64,000 nt of DNA from Actinokineospora iranica. Lineage in GTDB: Bacteria > Actinomycetota > Actinomycetes > Mycobacteriales > Pseudonocardiaceae. The DNA is taken from the NCBI RefSeq assembly GCF_900101685.1, contig NZ_FMZZ01000017.1, forward strand, positions 1 to 64,000. The letters run 5' to 3'. The notes beneath the pieces were generated by a model. That model had not been told where the DNA came from. It ran no database searches and was given only the letters and a program-made list of their open reading frames with translations. Position 1 is the stretch's first letter, and each line of letters begins with the position of its first letter. The translations under genes and the position numbers were made by a program. Shown here piece after piece: positions 16,677 to 25,059 of the stretch.

Positions 16677-19600
16677 GTGCGGGCGTGCGACGCCGAACTG
16701 CGGGTCAGCGTTCTCGGCCCGCCACGCGCCTGGCTCGGCGACACTGAGATCGCGCTGGGCCCGGCCCGCCAGCGCGCGGTGTTCCTCGCCCTGGCCACCC
16801 GCATGGGCCAGGTCGTCGCGCGGCACGAGTTGATCGACGGCGTGTGGGGCGAGCGGCCCCCGGCGAGCGCGAACGGCAGCCTGCACACCTATGTCAGCGG
16901 ACTGCGGCGCGCGTTGGGCCCGGCCCGCGCGCTGCTGGCGACCGGGGCGGCGGGCTACTCGCTGCGGCTGGCGGGGTGCGCGCTCGACGCCGAGATCTTC
17001 GACCGGGCCAGGGCGCGGGCGCAGCGGCGGTTCGCCGCGGGCGACTGGCGCGGGGCGGCGCTGGCGCTGGACGCGGTCGCCGGGCTGTGGCGCGGCGAGG
17101 CGTACGCGGGGGTGCCCGGCCCGTTCGCCGCCCTGGAGCGGGCGCGGCTGGCCGAGGCGCGGCTGAGCGCGCTGGAACTGCACGCGCGGGCGGCGATCGA
17201 ACTGGGCGAGCACGGCTGCCTGCTGCCCCGGCTGCACGCGGAGATCCGCGCGCACCCGCTGCGGGAGTCGCTGCGGGAGGTGCTCATGCGCGCGCTGCAC
17301 CGGTCCGGGCGGCCGGTGCAGGCGCTGGCCGCGTTCGTGGACGCGCGCCGGACCCTGCTGGCGGAACAGGGGATCGAGCCTGGACCGGCGCTGCGGGACC
17401 TGCGCGGCGCGATCTTCGCGCGGGTGGGCGCACCGGTCTCCCAGCCACCGGTCGAATCCGCTGCCTTTGTCGGCCGGGCCGACCAGGCCGCGCTGCTGCG
17501 CGGCCTGGTCGCCGACGTGGTCGCGGGCCGGGGCAGGCCGGTGTGGATCGAGGGCGAGCCCGGCATCGGGAAGTCGGCGTTGCTCGCGGTCGCGTTCGCC
17601 GACGCGGGCACGCGCGGCTGCGCCCTGGTGTGGGCGGTCGCCGACGAATCGGGCCGGGTGGTCGTCGAACACGGCCACGCGGAGCCCGCCGACCCGTTGT
17701 GGAGCACCGCGGTCGACGGGCTGTCCGCGCTGGTCGACCGGGTCCGCGCGGCCGGGCCCCTGGTGCTGGTGATCGACAATCTGCACTGGGCCGACGACGC
17801 GAGCGTGCTGCTGTGGCACCGGCTCGCCGCGGCGACCCGGCGGCTGCCGCTGCTGCTGGTGGCAGCGGCCCGGCCAGCCCCGAACCGGCCGAGGCTCGCG
17901 CAGGTCCGCCGCGGCGTGCGCGCGCACGGCGGGCCCGTGCTGGTTCTGGGGCCGTTGGACACCGCCGACACCGAGCGCCTGATCGGCCGCGTCGTCGGCG
18001 CCCATCCCGGTGCGAGTCTGCGGGCGGTGGCTCGCCGCGCCGCGGGAAACCCGCGCTATGCCAAGGAAATCACCGACAACCTGGTGCGCGAGATGGCGGT
18101 GCGGATCGTCGCGGACGTCGCGGAGGCCGACCCGGACCGCGCGGCCGAGGCGCCCCGCTCGCTGCTGGCCGGGGTGCGCCGAACGCTGGATTTCCTGTCC
18201 CCGCACGCGCGGGCGGTGCTGTGGTCGGCCGCCGTTCTGGGCGAGGAGTTCGGCGTCGACGACCTCGCGACGGTGACCGGGACGTCGCCGGTGGACCTGG
18301 TGCCCGCGCTGGACGAGGCCGCCGCCGCGGCGGTCGTCGTGGCCGCGGGCGACAACCTGGCCTTCGGCCACCCGTTCCTGCGCCAGGCCCTGTACGAGAG
18401 CGCCGCGCCACCGGAGCGCGCGGCGGCCCACCGGCGCGCCGCCGAGGCGCTGGCGGGCGCGGGGGCGCCGGTCAGGTCCGTCGCCGAGCAGGTCGCGGCC
18501 GCGCCGGTCCCGGTGGACGCGTGGGTCGTGCGCTGGCTGGTGGACAACCACGCCGCCGTCGCCGACCGGGCGCCCTCGATCGCGGTGGACCTCCTGCGCC
18601 GGGTCCTGGCCACCGGTTTGCTCACCCGGGCGCGGCGGGCAAGCCTGCTGACCGCGCTGGCCCGGGTCCGGTTTCACCTGGGGCAGCACCCCGAGGCCGA
18701 GGCAGAGCAGGCGCTGGCTGCCACGGCCGACCCGGACGAGGCCGCCGAGGCGCGGCAGGTGCTCGCGGCCCTGCGGCACCGGCGCGGGGACACCGACGGC
18801 GCGGCCGCCGCCCTGCGCGACGCGGTGGACGACCCCGCGGTGCCCCGGCCCTGGCGCGCCCGGCACCGGTCGCTGCTGGCCGGTTTCCGCCGCGGCGACA
18901 TGAACGGCCTGGCCGACCCGGCCGACCTGGCCGAGGCGGAGCGGTCCGCGCGGCAGGCGCTGGCCGAGTCGGTCGCCGCAGGCGAGCCCTACCCGGTCGC
19001 GCACGCGACGCAGACCCTGTGGCTCGTGCACTCCGTCCGCCGCGACCACGGGCGGGCGCTGCGCTGCGTGGACAGCGCCCTCGCCGTCGTGGGCGAGCGC
19101 CCCGACCTCGCCGAGTTGCGCTTCGACCTGATCGACAACCGGGTGTTCACCCTGCAGAACCTGGACCGGCTCGCCGACGCCGAGGCGGCGCTGCGCTCGG
19201 CGCGGGAGACAGCCGCGCGGCACGGCCTGCCCGGCGGGCTGCCGGTGTCGGCCGCGGTGCACCACTACTGGACCGGCGACTGGGACCACGCGCTCGCCGA
19301 CCTGGCCGAGGTCACCGAATACGGTCCCACCGGCATCCGCCCCGGCCTGCGCGACCCCGGCGCCGCCGCGCTGCTGCGACACGGCGTCGCGGCGCTGATC
19401 GCGGCCCGCCGCGACGACCGCGCGACGGCGGCCGCCCATCTGGACGCGATCGACGCGCGGCCGCCCAGAACGCTGCCGGAGCGGGAGAACTGCGACTTCT
19501 CCCTGATGGTCTTGGCTTTGACCGCCGAGCAGCGGGGCGCTCCCGACGAGGCGCTGCGCGTGCTCGCGCCGGTCCTGCGGCCCGATCACGCCCGGATGAT

Positions 19601-20177
19601 GCTGCGCCACCAGTGGCTCGCGCACGTGATCCGGCTGGCCTTGTCCGTCGGCGACCCGGACCTCGCGCGGGACGCGCTGGCTGTGTGCGCGGCGGAGGCG
19701 GACAACGAGGTCGTGCCCGCGCGGGCGGCGGCGGCCCTGGCCCACTGCCAGGCCCTGGTCTCCGGCGACCCGGCCCCCGCGCTGACCGCCGCCGCGCACT
19801 ACCGCGCCGTGGGCCGACCGCTGGAACTCGCCGCGGCCATGGAGGACGCCGCCGCGCTGCTGGCCGCGGCGGGGCGGGCGCAGGAGGCGACGGCCGCGCT
19901 CACCGAGGCGCTCGCGGAGTACGCCCTGGTGCGCGCGCGCTGGGACATCCGGCGCGCGGAGGCCCGACTGGCCACGTTCGGCGTCCGGGCGGACCCGGCC
20001 CGCCCCGGGTGGGCCGCGCTGTCGGCGATCGAGGTCAGGATCGCCCGCCTGCTCGCCGCTGGCCTGCCCGCCGCGGAGATCGCGATCCGGCTGGCCATCC
20101 CGCGCCGGACCGTGCAGGAGCACGTGTCCGGGGTGCTGGACAAACTGTGGGCGGGGGCAGGCGACCGCGTCGGCTGA
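16677..20177 (+). CDS. SARP-family regulator: BTAD, AAA, TPR-like and C-terminal HTH
   Basis: The start is GTG 16677 with GGAGGGACC upstream, giving 1166 residues. Order: OmpR-like winged helix (about 10-95), BTAD (95-250), ATPase with P-loop GEPGIGKS near 293-300 and Walker B LVIDNLHWADD near 362, long Ala-rich helical repeats of TPR type (about 580-1090), and a C-terminal LuxR/GerE-like HTH (LSAIEVRIARLLAAGLPAAE) near 1118-1137. It has DNA-binding domains at both ends, an unusual but known layout of large SARP-LAL type regulators. Its stop faces the THN synthase gene across a strong hairpin. The target is unknown; THN synthase or the eCIS are neighbours that could be regulated. Confidence 0.9.
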   Translation: MRACDAELRVSVLGPPRAWLGDTEIALGPARQRAVFLALATRMGQVVARHELIDGVWGERPPASANGSLHTYVSGLRRALGPARALLATGAAGYSLRLAGCALDAEIFDRARARAQRRFAAGDWRGAALALDAVAGLWRGEAYAGVPGPFAALERARLAEARLSALELHARAAIELGEHGCLLPRLHAEIRAHPLRESLREVLMRALHRSGRPVQALAAFVDARRTLLAEQGIEPGPALRDLRGAIFARVGAPVSQPPVESAAFVGRADQAALLRGLVADVVAGRGRPVWIEGEPGIGKSALLAVAFADAGTRGCALVWAVADESGRVVVEHGHAEPADPLWSTAVDGLSALVDRVRAAGPLVLVIDNLHWADDASVLLWHRLAAATRRLPLLLVAAARPAPNRPRLAQVRRGVRAHGGPVLVLGPLDTADTERLIGRVVGAHPGASLRAVARRAAGNPRYAKEITDNLVREMAVRIVADVAEADPDRAAEAPRSLLAGVRRTLDFLSPHARAVLWSAAVLGEEFGVDDLATVTGTSPVDLVPALDEAAAAAVVVAAGDNLAFGHPFLRQALYESAAPPERAAAHRRAAEALAGAGAPVRSVAEQVAAAPVPVDAWVVRWLVDNHAAVADRAPSIAVDLLRRVLATGLLTRARRASLLTALARVRFHLGQHPEAEAEQALAATADPDEAAEARQVLAALRHRRGDTDGAAAALRDAVDDPAVPRPWRARHRSLLAGFRRGDMNGLADPADLAEAERSARQALAESVAAGEPYPVAHATQTLWLVHSVRRDHGRALRCVDSALAVVGERPDLAELRFDLIDNRVFTLQNLDRLADAEAALRSARETAARHGLPGGLPVSAAVHHYWTGDWDHALADLAEVTEYGPTGIRPGLRDPGAAALLRHGVAALIAARRDDRATAAAHLDAIDARPPRTLPERENCDFSLMVLALTAEQRGAPDEALRVLAPVLRPDHARMMLRHQWLAHVIRLALSVGDPDLARDALAVCAAEADNEVVPARAAAALAHCQALVSGDPAPALTAAAHYRAVGRPLELAAAMEDAAALLAAAGRAQEATAALTEALAEYALVRARWDIRRAEARLATFGVRADPARPGWAALSAIEVRIARLLAAGLPAAEIAIRLAIPRRTVQEHVSGVLDKLWAGAGDRVG

Positions 20178-20184
20178 GGCGGCA

Positions 20185-20240
20185 CCGGTCCGGGGCGGCC
20201 CGACCCGCGGTGGCTGCCGGGTCGGGCCGCCCCGGACCGG
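20185..20240. terminator. Bidirectional terminator hairpin
   Basis: Arms at 20185-20207 and 20218-20240 are perfect 23-base complements around a 10-base loop. The hairpin lies between the convergent SARP and THN-synthase genes, 7 bases past one stop and 4 bases past the other, so it should end transcription from both sides. There is no T-run, as is usual in high-GC actinomycetes. Confidence 0.88.
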
Positions 20241-20244
20241 GGCG

Positions 20245-21351
20245 TCACAGCAGGCTCAGCGCGTTCGCTTCCTCGGCGGGGGCGGCCGCGGGGATCGCCG
20301 CGTCGCCGACGGACCAGGTGCCCAGCGCGATCTCGGCGGTGATGCCGGGACCGAAGCCCGCGATCAGGCCCTGGGCGTCGTGGTGCGCGCCGCCGTTCTC
20401 GAAGAGCCTGCGCAGGGCGTCGAAGACCACCGCGCTGGCGATGTTGCCGTACTCGGTGAGTGTCGCCCGGCTGTGCCGGAAGGCCTCCGGCTCCACGCGC
20501 AGGAAGCGGCACAGGTCGTCGAGGATGCGCGGCCCGCCCGCGTGCACGATGTAGAAGTCGAGCCGGGAGGCGTCCCAGCCGTGCGACCGGGCCAGCGACA
20601 GCAGCGCGGGCGCCAGCGGCTCCATGGTGGTCGGCACCCGCTTGTCCAGCAGGAAATGGAACCCGGTCTCCCGCACGCTGTAGGCGATCCAGTCCTCGGT
20701 GTCTGGCACCAGGTGCGAGCCGTTGCGCCGCAGGTGGATGCCCTCGCCGCCTTGTCCGCGCACGACCGCAGCGGCCACCGCGTCGCCGAAGAGCCCGTTG
20801 GACAGCAGCGTGCCCACGCCGATATCGGTGGGCTGGTAGCACAGCGAGCAGAACTCGCAGGCCACGATCAGCACGTTGCCCTTGGGATAGGCCATGCAGA
20901 AATCGTGCGCCCGGTTGATGGCCATCCCGCCCGCCGCGCAGCCAAGCTGCGCGATGGGCATCTGCCGCGTGTCCTGCCGGAAGCCCAGATTGTTGATCAT
21001 CCACGCGGTGAGCGACGGCATCATGAACCCGGTGCACGAGACGTAGATGATGAGGTCGATCTCGCTGGCGTCCAGGCCCGCGTTGGTGAGCGCGGCGTGC
21101 GCCACCGCGGGCACCCGCGCCTTGGCCTCGGCCTCGTAAACCTCGTTGCGCCAGCGGAAACCCCGGTGCCGCAGGGTCTCCTCGATTGGCTGGACCAGAT
21201 GTCTCTTTCGCACGCCGGTGTTAGCGATCAGCCGCAAGGCCAACGACAGCTGCGGATGCTCGGCGTGCATCTCGCGCGCCAGATACAGCGTCTGCTCGAC
21301 GGTGATCACATGCTCCGGAACGGCGACAGCCGGTTTGCACAGGATTGCCAT
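20245..21351 (-). CDS. rppA: Type III polyketide synthase, 1,3,6,8-tetrahydroxynaphthalene synthase (RppA-like)
   Basis: The 368-residue protein is close in pattern to RppA: AILCKPAVAVPEHVIT at the N terminus, IAQLGCAAGG with the nucleophile Cys138, IVHAGGPRILDDL with His270 and YGNIAS with Asn303, forming the Cys-His-Asn triad; Tyr224, a residue known to shape RppA starter selection, is also present. The enzyme condenses five malonyl-CoA units to THN, the precursor of flaviolin and HPQ-type melanin. The usual partners (a CYP158-type P450 or cupin monooxygenase) are not adjacent here. The gene converges on the SARP gene and is divergent from the DUF6895 cassette across an AT-richer spacer. 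Family assignment is confident; product is inferred from the active-site match. Confidence 0.94.
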   Translation of the reverse strand: MAILCKPAVAVPEHVITVEQTLYLAREMHAEHPQLSLALRLIANTGVRKRHLVQPIEETLRHRGFRWRNEVYEAEAKARVPAVAHAALTNAGLDASEIDLIIYVSCTGFMMPSLTAWMINNLGFRQDTRQMPIAQLGCAAGGMAINRAHDFCMAYPKGNVLIVACEFCSLCYQPTDIGVGTLLSNGLFGDAVAAAVVRGQGGEGIHLRRNGSHLVPDTEDWIAYSVRETGFHFLLDKRVPTTMEPLAPALLSLARSHGWDASRLDFYIVHAGGPRILDDLCRFLRVEPEAFRHSRATLTEYGNIASAVVFDALRRLFENGGAHHDAQGLIAGFGPGITAEIALGTWSVGDAAIPAAAPAEEANALSLL

Positions 21352-21831
21352 GCGATCCCTTCCTCTTCTTCCGCCCCCGAGGCGCTCGACGCGCCAGTTT
21401 CACTGTCCATCGAGGATGGTCGTCCGCCGCGAACAAAGGCGAACGGAAGAGCATCGGATCACTGGAAAGAGTGAAAAACTTAGATCACACCCCGGCAAGT
21501 TCACGAAATCGGGGAAAGTTCGCAAATACCCCCGAACAGTGAGACCTAGATCACCGAGCCTGTTGGCGAGACGAAGAAGTCCCCGCGGTCCGCCTGCCCA
21601 TGTTCTTCGCATGTGACATACGGGCCGTCGTCGCACATTGTCGAACGCGGACCGAACCGCGAGGTGCGCACTGCGCCAATCCAGTGGTCAGATCGAGAGA
21701 AGAACTCACCATGAGTGACGGCGCGCCGGAGAGTGAACTCGATAGTGGGAACCAAGAAAACGATCTCTTAACGACCATGCGCCGGGGTTACTCTCGATTT
21801 GTTCGGACCGTCCAGACCGAGGAGGATCACT
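21352..21831. promoter_or_regulatory. Divergent promoter region, THN synthase / DUF6895 cassette
   Basis: The 480-base spacer is notably AT-richer than the flanking genes. It contains two copies of TAGATCAC (21481 and 21547), spaced 66 bases apart, which recur at 34760. A weak open frame with plausible codons begins at ATG 21711 (MSDGAPESELDSGNQEN) and contains a TTA codon, but it overlaps the next gene out of frame. GAGGAGG before ATG 21832 is the ribosome site of the cassette's first supported gene. Confidence 0.45.
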
Positions 21832-22080
21832 ATGTTGGGCCAAAGAGAATGGGAATCAGTCGCTCCCTTCGCGCCAGATCGGCAGGCCGAGGTAATCCGG
21901 TTGATCGAGGCAGGCGAGGCTCCCGAGAGCGGCGCCTTCCGGACGAGCGGTCCCCGGATGGCCGGGTTGCTGGCGCTGGGCCTCCTTCTTGCGCTATCCC
22001 CCGACCCGGACGAGAAGGAGCCGATCGAGGACAGCGCCGCCGCGCGCAGCATGTTCGACGAACTCGCCTTCGCACTGTGA
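21832..22080 (+). CDS. Small hypothetical protein (82 aa), cassette gene 1
   Basis: ATG 21832 is preceded by GAGGAGG at six bases. The product has an acidic-amphipathic N terminus (MLGQREWESVAPFAPDRQAE), one short hydrophobic stretch (MAGLLALGLLLALSP, about 43-57) and an acidic tail (DPDEKEPIEDSAAARSMFDE). Base composition is lower in GC3 than in its neighbours. It is 10 bases before the next gene, so is part of the cassette. It could be a precursor peptide, an immunity-type membrane peptide or a simple regulator; nothing identifies which. Confidence 0.6.
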   Translation: MLGQREWESVAPFAPDRQAEVIRLIEAGEAPESGAFRTSGPRMAGLLALGLLLALSPDPDEKEPIEDSAAARSMFDELAFAL

Positions 22081-22090
22081 AAGGTAACGG

Positions 22091-22810
22091 GTGAAAATCA
22101 CCGAAACCCGTTCACAGGCTCCCGCGGACGCCACGGAGTCGCTGGCGGAAAGCGTGCTGCGGGCCCTCACCGGCCCGCGTCACGCTTTCCGCCTGCGGGA
22201 GCATGTGCACAATCCCACAGACCTGGCCGCGGTCCGCGTCCTCAACACCGACGCCCTCGCGCCCTTCGCCCTGCACGAGCAGCCCATCTCCGCCGAAGAC
22301 GCCGAGGTGATCCGGGAAGCCGTGCTGACCTACCCGCCGCCAGAGCCGACCGACCACGGCTCCGCCCTGCTGTGGCGCTACCGGGACTGGGCCCTGGGAC
22401 GCCTGCTGCGCGATCTCGGCGGGCACGACGTGCCCGGAACGCCCGAGGCCCCCGGCGGCGACTCGGAAATCTCCGCGCCCACCGCGGAGTTCCCCACCGG
22501 GCAGGGATGGCCTGCGTTCACCGCGCTGCTGGCGCAGCTTTCGTCGCTGGCCATGCCCGGTCTGCGGAGCCCCGCCAGGGACCAGGCAAGGCTTCGCCGC
22601 CAAGACCTCACCCGCGGCATGGTCCGGGCGATGCTGCGCAAAGACCCGCCGACCGCGGCGCGGCTGGCCCGCTGGGTCGCCCTCGACCTCGCAGACGAGC
22701 CGGAGCCGCTGCTCGCCCCCGCCTTGGCGCACCTGGAGTTCTACGCCACCACCGCGCCGAGGGCGCGGCTGGAACTGACGATCGCACGGCTGCTGGAGGC
22801 CAGGAAGTGA
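22091..22810 (+). CDS. Hypothetical protein, cassette gene 2
   Basis: A GTG start at 22091 gives 239 residues, with AAAGG upstream. No family is recognised. The protein is Ala/Leu/Arg-rich and mainly helical with no membrane segment or signal peptide (for example AESVLRALTGPRHAFRL near the N terminus and ARLARWVALDLADEPEP near 195). It overlaps the DUF6895-like gene by four bases (GTGA), so the two are coupled in translation and probably act together. It resembles in length and composition helical partner proteins that stand before DUF6895 genes elsewhere, but that recollection is weak. Confidence 0.7.
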   Translation: MKITETRSQAPADATESLAESVLRALTGPRHAFRLREHVHNPTDLAAVRVLNTDALAPFALHEQPISAEDAEVIREAVLTYPPPEPTDHGSALLWRYRDWALGRLLRDLGGHDVPGTPEAPGGDSEISAPTAEFPTGQGWPAFTALLAQLSSLAMPGLRSPARDQARLRRQDLTRGMVRAMLRKDPPTAARLARWVALDLADEPEPLLAPALAHLEFYATTAPRARLELTIARLLEARK

Positions 22811-23739
22811 CCACGACCGACAGCGCCGAGTTGGCGCACCGGGTCTACGCGCGGGCCCTGGACTGGCTCTCGGCCACCCGCTCCTGCTTCGCCCTGCCCG
22901 ACCTCCCTGCCTACGACCTGGACCTCGACACGTTCAAGGCACTCGCCGAGTTGGCCGTGGCCGCGCGGATCGTGATGCGGGAGGCGGTTGCCGGGCCCAA
23001 GGCCGCCGACACGGCCCGCTCGCTGCTGGACTTCGGCTGGCACCAGCTGCGCGGCGGCGACCTGCTGTACGCGATGCAGCAGGAGATGCCGCCCACCACC
23101 CACGTGCTGGAGACGTACTCGACGTTCAAGGCGGCGGGCTACGAGCACCCGGCGCTGGAGCGGTTCCTCGCCCACCTGCAGACCGCGCGCTCGGCAACCG
23201 GCGTCGAGCTGGTGCCCAACCGGCAGCTCGGCCTGGTCGCCGCCTGCCGCAGGCTCGGCCTCCCGCCGCACCGCGACCCGGCCGAGCTGATCTCCCGGAC
23301 CTGGCTCGGCACTCTTCCCGAGCCCTGGATGTTCGACGCGTACAACGGCTACGCGATGACCCACACCGTCTTCCACACCACCGATTTCGGCGAGAACCCG
23401 GCCGGGCTGCCGGAGCCGCTGCAGGACTACCTGCACCGGTGGCTGCCCGCGTGGGTCGAGGTCTACGCCGAGACCAAGCTGTGGGACCTGCTGGGCGAGC
23501 TGCTGATCGTGGGCCTGTGCCTGAGCGAGCCACAGTTCCACCCGCACGCCTGGGCCCTGCTCGCGGCGGCCCAGCGCGCCGACGGGATGCTGCCCAACGG
23601 GGTGACCAAGCCGCCGGACGACCCGGTGCGGGCGTGGCGCAACCACCACCACCCGACGGTCGTCGTGGTGATCGCCGGGACGATGATCCTGTCCCGGGTG
23701 GTCAGCGGCGCGCTGCGGCCGGTCGGCGCGTCGGCGTGA
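22807..23739 (+). CDS. DUF6895-like protein, cassette gene 3
   Basis: Starting at GTG 22807 the product is 310 residues. Motifs ALDWLSATR near the N terminus, LLDFGWHQLRGGDLL, LVPNRQLGLVAACRRLGLPP, TWLGTLPEPW and GYAMTHTVFHTTDFG match my recollection of the DUF6895 family, an all-alpha family of unknown function. The conserved acids and histidines around THTVFHTTDFG could be an active site, and the helical layout recalls alpha/alpha toroid enzymes, but no reaction is known. It overlaps both neighbours by four bases. The tail has a hydrophobic segment (VVVVIAGTMILSRVV) that may be a buried helix. Confidence 0.75.
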   Translation: MTTTDSAELAHRVYARALDWLSATRSCFALPDLPAYDLDLDTFKALAELAVAARIVMREAVAGPKAADTARSLLDFGWHQLRGGDLLYAMQQEMPPTTHVLETYSTFKAAGYEHPALERFLAHLQTARSATGVELVPNRQLGLVAACRRLGLPPHRDPAELISRTWLGTLPEPWMFDAYNGYAMTHTVFHTTDFGENPAGLPEPLQDYLHRWLPAWVEVYAETKLWDLLGELLIVGLCLSEPQFHPHAWALLAAAQRADGMLPNGVTKPPDDPVRAWRNHHHPTVVVVIAGTMILSRVVSGALRPVGASA

Positions 23740-24821
23740 CCGGCATGACCGGCACACCGCTCGCGGACCTGGTCGGCCCGAAGATCGGCGCCCTGGTGGC
23801 GCAGGGGCACACCCCCGGGGTCGCGGTCGCCGCCGTGCGCGGCGCGGACCGGGTCGTGGTGTGCCGGGGGATCGCCGACCGGGCGACCGGAGCCGCGATC
23901 GGCCCGGACACCTCCTTTGAACTGGGCTCGCTGACCAAGACGTGCACCACGCTGCTGCTGGCCAACATGGCGACCCGGGGCGAGGTCGGCTACCACGACC
24001 CGATCGCCGAGCACCTGCCGCTGACCGCCCGGCCGCGCGAGCAGGCCGCGGGCCGGATCACGCTGCTCGACCTGGCCACGCACACCTCCGGCCTGCCCAA
24101 GCTGCCCGGCAACTTCTACCGCCGCGCCCTGCCGCACTGGCTGACCGACCCGTACGCGCACTACCACCTCGACGACCTGTTCGAGGCCACCGCCCGCCTG
24201 CGCCCGCGCAGGCCGCCGGGCACGGGGGTGCGCTACTCCACCTTCGGTGTCGGCCTGCTCGGCCAACTGCTGGCCGCCGCGGCGGGCCGCGACTACCGCG
24301 GCCTGGTCACCGAGCGGGTCCTCGACCCGCTGGGCCTGTCCGGGAGCACGTTGGAACCGACCACGGCGACCGCGACCGCGCACCGCCGCGGCAAGGCGCG
24401 GCCGCACTGGCACTTCGACGCCCTCGCCCCCGCGGGCGCGTGGTGCGCCACCCCGAACGACCTGCTGCGCTACCTGACCGCGAACATCGAGCCCACGGGC
24501 TCCCCGCTCGCCGACGCCATCACCGCGGCCCAGCTTCCCCGCCACCGCAACGGCACGGTCGAGAACTGCCTCGGCTGGTCACGGCGGGCGATGCGCGGGC
24601 ACATCCTGCTCTGGCACACCGGGGCGACCAGCGGCTCCCTCTGCTTCGTCGGGTTCAGCCCGACCGCGGGCGCGGGCGTCGCGCTGCTGGCCAACGCCGC
24701 CCCCACACCTCGCCAGCCGATCCTGCGGGCGGCCCGCAAGCTCTTCGGAAAACTGGTTCCCGAGTACCCCGGGACCGCGCCGTCCGCGGAGCCCACAGCG
24801 GAGGAGCAACCCCACCTCTGA
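23736..24821 (+). CDS. Serine hydrolase of the beta-lactamase / PBP-like family, cassette gene 4
   Basis: GTG 23736 overlaps the previous stop by four bases; ATG 23745 is an alternative giving three residues less. The 361-residue protein has the SxxK motif SLTK near residue 70 (ELGSLTKT), then LDLATHTSGLP, YSTFGVGLLG as the YxN-type box and HTGATSGS as the KTG-like box, as in class C-like esterases and D-aminopeptidases. There is no signal peptide, so it acts in the cytoplasm, unlike penicillin-binding proteins. In a coupled cassette with unknown proteins this could be a peptide or ester hydrolase, or a cyclase of the PBP-like type; its substrate is unknown. Confidence 0.87.
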   Translation: MTGMTGTPLADLVGPKIGALVAQGHTPGVAVAAVRGADRVVVCRGIADRATGAAIGPDTSFELGSLTKTCTTLLLANMATRGEVGYHDPIAEHLPLTARPREQAAGRITLLDLATHTSGLPKLPGNFYRRALPHWLTDPYAHYHLDDLFEATARLRPRRPPGTGVRYSTFGVGLLGQLLAAAAGRDYRGLVTERVLDPLGLSGSTLEPTTATATAHRRGKARPHWHFDALAPAGAWCATPNDLLRYLTANIEPTGSPLADAITAAQLPRHRNGTVENCLGWSRRAMRGHILLWHTGATSGSLCFVGFSPTAGAGVALLANAAPTPRQPILRAARKLFGKLVPEYPGTAPSAEPTAEEQPHL

Positions 24822-25059
24822 CAGGACGAAGCGGCGGCCACCCGACACCCACTGACCAGAATCCGCGTCGGTGAGGTCGAGATCGTCGCCGCTTAACGGA
24901 GCGGAGACGCCCAAGACACAGCGGTGGGCTTGAGTAGTCCCGGAAGCAGCACTGGCTGTAGGAGGTCCACGCACCTCAGGCCGGTCAAGCGGCGGGCTCG
25001 CGGGCCATCGGCGAGCCGCGGCCTGCGCGGCGGACGACGATTCGAGTCGGGGGTGGGCA

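Noticed and set aside
16437-20123. Minus-strand open frame of more than 1200 codons
   Set aside because: Antisense to the SARP genes, with no recognisable domain and no ribosome site.
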